From NCBI GenBank assembly GCA_921293015.1, contig OV121097.1, positions 26,385,429 through 26,449,428 of the forward strand: 64,000 nucleotides of DNA. The letters run 5' to 3'. The position numbers were made by a program, and so were the translations under genes. Within the stretch, counting starts at the first letter, position 1. Every line of letters starts with the position of its first letter. This document shows, one piece after another, positions 59,332 through 64,000 of the stretch. Under the pieces are notes generated by a model. The model saw only the letters and a program-made list of their open reading frames with translations. It searched no databases and was not told the DNA's origin. The DNA comes from Phorcus lineatus. Taxonomy: Eukaryota > Mollusca > Gastropoda > Trochida > Trochidae.

Positions 59332-59817
59332 CTAACAGTTCAATGATGGAGAAAACTTGTTGATAAAAAATGTCTCTTTTGTTTCAAGAGTAATGGTTGT
59401 ATTTTCTGACTTTGCATAAACTTTGTAGAAAGGAAAGATAGCAAAATTTCCATTATTGCAATTCGCAATGTGTTTACTTATCTTCAGATGGCAGAGGTTT
59501 GGGTCATTAATTTGTTGTTTGTGAACCCGGACTCGTGCTTGTAGGTTACTAGTTTGCCCTATGTATGTTAGTTTGCATTTGGGGCAGAGAATTGCATAAA
59601 TTACATTTTTTGATCTGCAATTCATTGTGTGCTTAACTTGAAAGGATTCCCCTTTCTCAAATTTGAAGTTTTTGCCTTCCATAATGATAGGGCAGGTACC
59701 GCATCTTTTATCCTGGCATTTTGTAACTTCAGCTTCAGTGTTATAAGTACTGAATTTTGCTCTAGTCAGTAACCTTTTCAAGTTATTTGGTTGCCTTTTA
59801 TATATATATAACTTTTC
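59332..59817 (-). pseudogene. Penelope-like GIY-YIG endonuclease domain (reverse transcriptase missing)
   Basis: The minus-strand frame ends at 59332. It contains CQDKRCGTCPI (Cys-rich linker seen in Penelope proteins), then VIYAILCPKCKLTYIGQTSN and ARVRVHKQQI, the GIY-YIG nuclease core with Arg and His in place, followed by KISKHIANC and ETKETFFINKF, whose Glu fits the metal-binding residue. Upstream of about 59817 the frame runs into an AT microsatellite (MYIYIYI..), not real protein. The domain itself seems intact, but without its reverse transcriptase the element is dead. Confidence 0.82.
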
Positions 59818-59948
59818 TTCACGTGAGAAACCTACTCTCCTTTTTTTGAATATATATATATATATATATATATACATATTAAAATAGTAAAAAGAATGTT
59901 CAAACTCTATGGTAGTATATGTTAAAAAGAAGAAGATGAAGTTGAATT

Positions 59949-59996
59949 ACATTTGGCAAACGTTTTCAGCAGGTGCAAATGTACCTGCTTCATCAG
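59949..59996 (-). ncRNA. hammerhead-ribozyme-like motif of the Penelope-like element
   Basis: Minus strand: CTGATGA (59996-59990), a perfect 7-bp stem II (AGCAGGT/ACCTGCT, 8-nt loop), GAAA (59967-59964), then a 6-bp stem III (ACGTTT/AAATGT, 3-nt loop). Stem III starts one base later than the canonical A15.1-U16.1 pair, and I see no adjacent stem I, so catalytic activity is uncertain. Confidence 0.5.
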
Positions 59997-60072
59997 GCCG
60001 TTTAATGCAGTGACTATGTGAAGTATGTTATATTTAATCTGTATGTGACCTTGCGTTTGAACCAATTCAACG

Positions 60073-60134
<62 letters not shown>

Positions 60135-60135
<1 letters not shown>

Positions 60136-60542
60136 GACATATTACTTTGTCCCCAACAAACGATAGTTTGGATGATTAACCCGAATATCGTTAAAAGTAT
60201 AAACGAAAAAGGAACTATATGGATAATATACGATAAGAAGAATGAATAAAATGTTCACGTAAATGAGTAAGATAGCGTCGTGTACATACACAACAGACAT
60301 TTAGAGTCTGACCATTTATTTTGATAATGATCAAAAACAAAATATGTGTTTAAGTTGTCATTGAAGATGAGAATACACATTGCTGTAACTTTAGGATCGA
60401 AATATGGTTGTGAGTTTCGAACTTTTAAGGAAAGAAAATACATTCATAAAGAAAAATTTATAGAGGAAAAGAACATTAACACTGCAAGAATTATAGTGAT
60501 ACAATTTTATTAAATCTAGTTTATCAGACATCAAATAACACG
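60135..60542. other. gene-free stretch
   Basis: AT-rich DNA. A minus-strand AATAAA at 60506-60511 may serve the fragment at 60543-60825. Confidence 0.35.
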
Positions 60543-60825
60543 TCAATACGAAGCAGAATTGGGTGGGTGTGAATCCACATATGACTTCAAATATGAAAGG
60601 CGTGAGAAGATTCTACGATTATTGGTTACTTTGTATGTAAGACTGCCCTGACTGTCAACACAGATGTCACTGTAGTCTGGTTGCCTTCCCTTAATGTCGG
60701 GCTGGCCTCCTTTCACGTTGCATATGATTCTGGCAACGAAATAATGTTGTGGTGTTACACCATTTGACTCTCGTTTGCATTTGATTTAAGACACAATCTT
60801 CAAACAGATTTGCTTGAGACGAACT
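60543..60825 (-). pseudogene. exon-like coding fragment with one in-frame stop, family unknown
   Basis: Read from AG at 60827-60826, the minus strand codes VRLKQICLKIVS, then TAA (60786-60788), then KCKRESNGVTPQHYFVARII, NVKGGQPDIKGRQPDYSDIC, a LTYKVTNNRRIFSRLSY stretch and a stop at 60543-60545. The composition is protein-like over 80 codons, with four Cys after the stop or before it. An AATAAA follows 30 nt downstream. Either a terminal exon starting after the TAA, or a decayed gene copy. I do not recognise the family. Confidence 0.45.
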
Positions 60826-61362
60826 CTGTTGGTGTGTGTTGGGTGTAACGTTTATTTCAAAGGCAGAAATGTATGATGGTTAGTTAATGAATAGGCTATA
60901 TAGTTTTAAATATAGGCAAAAATGAAGAGATAGATACTTTCGGTTTCAGACTTTCTAAACATTAGTTCCATTTTTGGGTTTACATTACCATTTACATATC
61001 AAGGTACATTGTCATGTAATATGTGCATAGTTGTATAAATGCATATGAAGAGAACTCCAAAATGCATGGAGTTTTGTATAGTTGCAATTCGAGAATGCAA
61101 AAAAATTGTGGCGGAAATTTTCTCAATATTTCTTGCTGCTAGGGTACATAAAGTTTGTTTTTATTTTCTTTGCACTATTGATATAGAGAAGTGATTAATA
61201 ATGATTACATTCAAAGGATTATTATTTACACACCGAAATAAAAAATGAGATCTTAATTGTAAAATGAAAAAACTGAGCGTGAAATTAAATTGTTACATAC
61301 ACCAGAAATGACAGATATATCTTAAGTTTATGTGTGATACTAACTGTTTGTAATTGAAGACT

Positions 61363-61553
61363 CAAGAAGATCGGCTGCAATGCCTACCTAATGAAGATTT
61401 TAAATTGGTTAGTTGTGGATGGTGAACAGAAAATCAACTATGTTCAGAAACAGGACCCGAAGAGGCCTCCCTTTAAAAAGGAAGTTCTGGAGATAAAAAC
61501 ACCATCCCTTCAGCGCTGGTTGATAATCGTATTTGAAGATGCCTTCACTAAGT
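61363..61553 (+). other. possible terminal exon, unknown product
   Basis: After a possible acceptor (TTGTAATTGAAG), the plus strand codes KKIGCNAYLMKILNWLVVDG, then QKQDPKRPPFKKEVLEIKTP and RWLIIVFEDAFTK, with a stop at about 61551. The GC content is higher than its surroundings and the composition looks coding. No upstream exon was identified and no family recognised. Confidence 0.3.
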
Positions 61554-63240
61554 AACATACTTTGTACTCAGTTTTGATAAAAGAAAAAAATGAAACATTG
61601 GATAACCATGAGAAACAAAAGCGCGGGTTTCTAGGAAGAGAAATATTAACGTTACAAGGGACTTCTGTCATTTCTTTCTTTATTTCATATTTTGTGAGTT
61701 TATTTAGTGTCCTTTATTATATCCAAAAAAGGTCAGAAACGGTGTTAATATACATGTTATCAGATCTATGTTCCTTCTTGAAAATACAATTTTTATAACC
61801 AAGACAAACATATACCTAACTTAGGACAACTGTAAACTTGTCAAGCAATAAAGAAAAAACGAGGGATCAGCAAACATCCTTGTCGTGGCCCTAATTTAAG
61901 CATACGCAAACATCATATTTAGACCTTTAACATAAACATAACTATGTATATAAAGCATGCATAAAAATAATAATTTGGAGATATTCAGTGTTATGGATTT
62001 GCAAATATTTCTAAAGCACACCCTTATTATCTTCGCATGTGTACATGTACAAATTGTATCCCGTATCAACCAACTTTAAAAAAAACTCATTAATGCGCAT
62101 TTTGAATTCACACAAAAACTTTTAAATATCATATCAACAACATGTGTTTTAGATCTTCGATTTTCAAATCGAAGGAATAAAAGTGAAGACATTTTAACTT
62201 AATTTAAACAAAGTTAAACAAAGTTAAACGTTTTCATAAGAAAATAATTGAAACTAATGAAACGGAAAACAAATGTTATATATAGCAATAAAAACTGTGT
62301 CAATACAATGATTTTTATTTAAGAAACACTAACCATTTATCCAAATCGAATTTTTAAAAGATTTCACGCCACAAAGGCGATATGCTATTTTCGATAGAAA
62401 CAAGACACCTGATTCGACGACTAGTGATTAGGAGATTGAGTAATAAGATGTTTTTTCATCTGAATTATATCCTCTTCCTCTAAAATCTTTTTTTTCAACA
62501 CCTTAAAATTAATGACAACATTTTAACAAATAAATATGATTAAGTATCTTTAAGAGTACCTATTGTGGTTTTCTTCAATCTTTTTTATAACTTAAGCTTG
62601 TATTAAAAAGCAATGTTGCGGGGTTTTTTTTACACGAATAAAGCGTAAATAAAACAGAAAATAGATGCATGAATTATGCTTTTCGCCTTAAGAATCGGTT
62701 TTGAAACGAACGTTCAATGATCGTCATGCAAAGCCATTTTTCTACCACAAGGTGTTTACACAGAAGTGGCAGCTGCCAGTTGGTTTTGCTTGATACTACA
62801 CCATAGATGATCGAGTTGGTGAATAGGCTATTTCGACACTTTGAAAATAAAACATTTGAAAAAAAAAACTAATGTTAAATGGAAATTTTAATTTTTAAAA
62901 ACCGTGCTACTGCCTCTTTAATAGGGACTTTCATTAACTTAGTAATGTCATTATGAACAAACTTTGCATATTTGATTTGATATTGATAAAACGGAAGTGT
63001 GTTTCATGTTTATTTACCATCTTTAAATTAATGTAGTTTAAATAATGTTTATTTTTATACAAATTAAATTTCATTTCTAAGAGGACTTGGGCTCACTTGA
63101 AAAGGGAGGTCAAAATGCTTAATATATTATGAATCCTAGAATATTAATGAATTTGGTATGTGCCATAGTATTTGTGGGTGAAAATCCGTATGAAAGCTGA
63201 AATGAATCCCGAAAATGATTTGTTTTAAAATGATATCAGT
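61554..63240. other. gene-free stretch
   Basis: AT-rich DNA without recognised exons or repeats. The 78-aa plus frame at 61562-61798 has no motif. Confidence 0.35.
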
Positions 63241-63242
63241 GA

Positions 63243-63332
63243 TCACTCACTTTATCAGCCTTCGACCAATACAAGGTCATGACATTGGTCAAGAATCTCA
63301 AATCAGCTGTTTCAGAAGAGTGTTGGGGATAA
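63243..63332 (+). pseudogene. possible VWA-domain C-terminal remnant
   Basis: A 29-codon stretch, LSAFDQYKVMTLVKNLKSAV then SEEC, resembles the end of VWA exons of the gene at 36-56 kb (SYSEMKSAVSKAVVESC). The upstream VWA body is not found and no splice donor follows. Chance similarity is possible. Confidence 0.25.
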
Positions 63333-63489
63333 AAACAATTAAATCAACGTAAGGCAGGTATGTCCATTTCACAAAAAGTTATATGACCAGATAACGTAAC
63401 GTATCATTATGATATAATAATCATGTTACAGTATTCAATGAACATCTAATAAGTTTGCTTTGCAGAAAATGAGTACAAAGGGAGTGATG

Positions 63490-64000
63490 GAAGGACAAAT
63501 ATCAAGCATAGAGTATTCACATAGCGACTGCTGAAAGTACAAAGAGCAAGTATAGATCATTTGCAATGGAAGTGGTGAAAGGTCAAAGAGAAAGCATAGA
63601 TCATTCACACATGGACTAAAGGACTAGGAGCACGCATACATTATTTATATTAAGAATAATTACAGGTCAAAGAGAAAGCATAGCTCGTTCGCATAGGCAC
63701 CGATTGAAGGATAATGACTAATCATAGATCGTTCGGCACCGATTGAAGGATAGTGACTAATCATAGATCGTTTGCATAGGCACCGATTGAAGGATAATGA
63801 CTAATCATAGATCGTTCGGCACCGATTGAAGGATAGTGACTAATCATAGATCGTTTGCATAGGCACCGATTGAAGGATAATGACTAATCATAGATCGTTC
63901 GGCACCGATTGAAGGATAGTGACTAATCATAGATCGTTTGCATAGGCACCGATTGAAGGATAATGACTAATCATAGATCGTTCGGCACCGATTGAAGGAT
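63490..64000. repeat. tandem repeat, 83-bp two-monomer unit, running off the window
   Basis: From 63696 the 39-bp monomer GGCACCGATTGAAGGATAAT.. (ending GATCGTTC) alternates with a 44-bp monomer GGCACCGATTGAAGGATAGT.. (ending GATCGTTTGCATA). Monomers start at 63696, 63735, 63779 and so on, with almost no divergence between units. Degenerate related units (AGAGAAAGCATAGATCATTC) precede from about 63490. Confidence 0.88.

Larger units (their letters stand above)
58963..60080 (-). mobile_element. 5'-truncated Penelope-like element
   Basis: It encodes only the GIY-YIG endonuclease part (59332-59817); the reverse transcriptase is absent. Terminal-repeat pieces at 58963-59050, 59805-59850 and 60010-60080 recur at 38.2-38.5 kb. 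AT microsatellites lie at or inside its borders, consistent with Penelope elements inserting in AT repeats. A hammerhead-like motif lies at 59949-59996. Confidence 0.8.

Noticed and set aside
59818..59877. N-terminus MYIYIYIYIF of the Penelope-like reading frame
   Set aside because: Translation of an AT microsatellite and terminal repeat, not protein.
63690..64000. CRISPR-like appearance of regular repeats
   Set aside because: The intervening sequence is repeated too; it is a eukaryotic tandem satellite with two monomer types.

Overview
This is a eukaryotic, AT-rich window with long introns, few coding exons and dense transposable-element debris. It is most likely from a mollusc. That call rests on a secreted gene with von Willebrand A (VWA) and chitin-binding domains like those of shell-matrix proteins, several copies of a tRNA-Arg-derived SINE ending in a GCGGCGTTAAAC tail, and Penelope-like and APE-type LINE elements typical of marine invertebrates. 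The species cannot be read from the sequence.

Layout. 1-10 kb: the minus strand carries the 5' part of a METTL24-like (Methyltransf_22-type) gene whose six small exons splice in phase from 9975 down to 937; its 3' end lies outside the window. Its introns hold a CAGCTG-type MITE, a hAT-like micro-element and a 3.3 kb element with palindromic inverted repeats and a CTTA target duplication. 10-20.9 kb: no confident gene; palindromic foldback repeats carrying TGACGTCA sites, the dead 3' end of a LINE, SINEs and a second MITE copy. 20.9-21.9 kb: a single-exon minus-strand gene for a very acidic, probably disordered protein. 22.7-26.8 kb: MITE, SINE and foldback copies.

26.97-33.78 kb: the most unusual region. 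Two convergent, multi-exon, phase-consistent genes are enclosed by a 21-bp perfect inverted repeat containing TTAA. One encodes a Cys-rich N-terminus plus the P2X7-receptor C-terminal (ballast) zinc domain; the other an AT-hook protein. No known transposase is visible.

36.3-56.4 kb: a complete eight-exon plus-strand gene (predicted 912 aa) for a secreted protein: signal peptide, lysozyme/SLT-like domain, two VWA domains and three type-2 chitin-binding domains. Its first intron holds an apparently intact 5 kb APE-type LINE. LINE ORF1 contains a 2A-like ribosome-skipping motif; ORF2 (endonuclease plus reverse transcriptase) lies in the same frame, separated only by one UAG. Other introns hold nested MITEs, foldbacks and perfect hairpins.

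56.4-64 kb: MITE and SINE copies, a truncated Penelope-like element (GIY-YIG endonuclease, hammerhead-like motif, AT microsatellites), small exon-like or decayed coding fragments, and an 83-bp two-monomer tandem repeat running off the window end. All exon structures were inferred by eye from splice consensus, phase and protein similarity remembered from families; no search was run.
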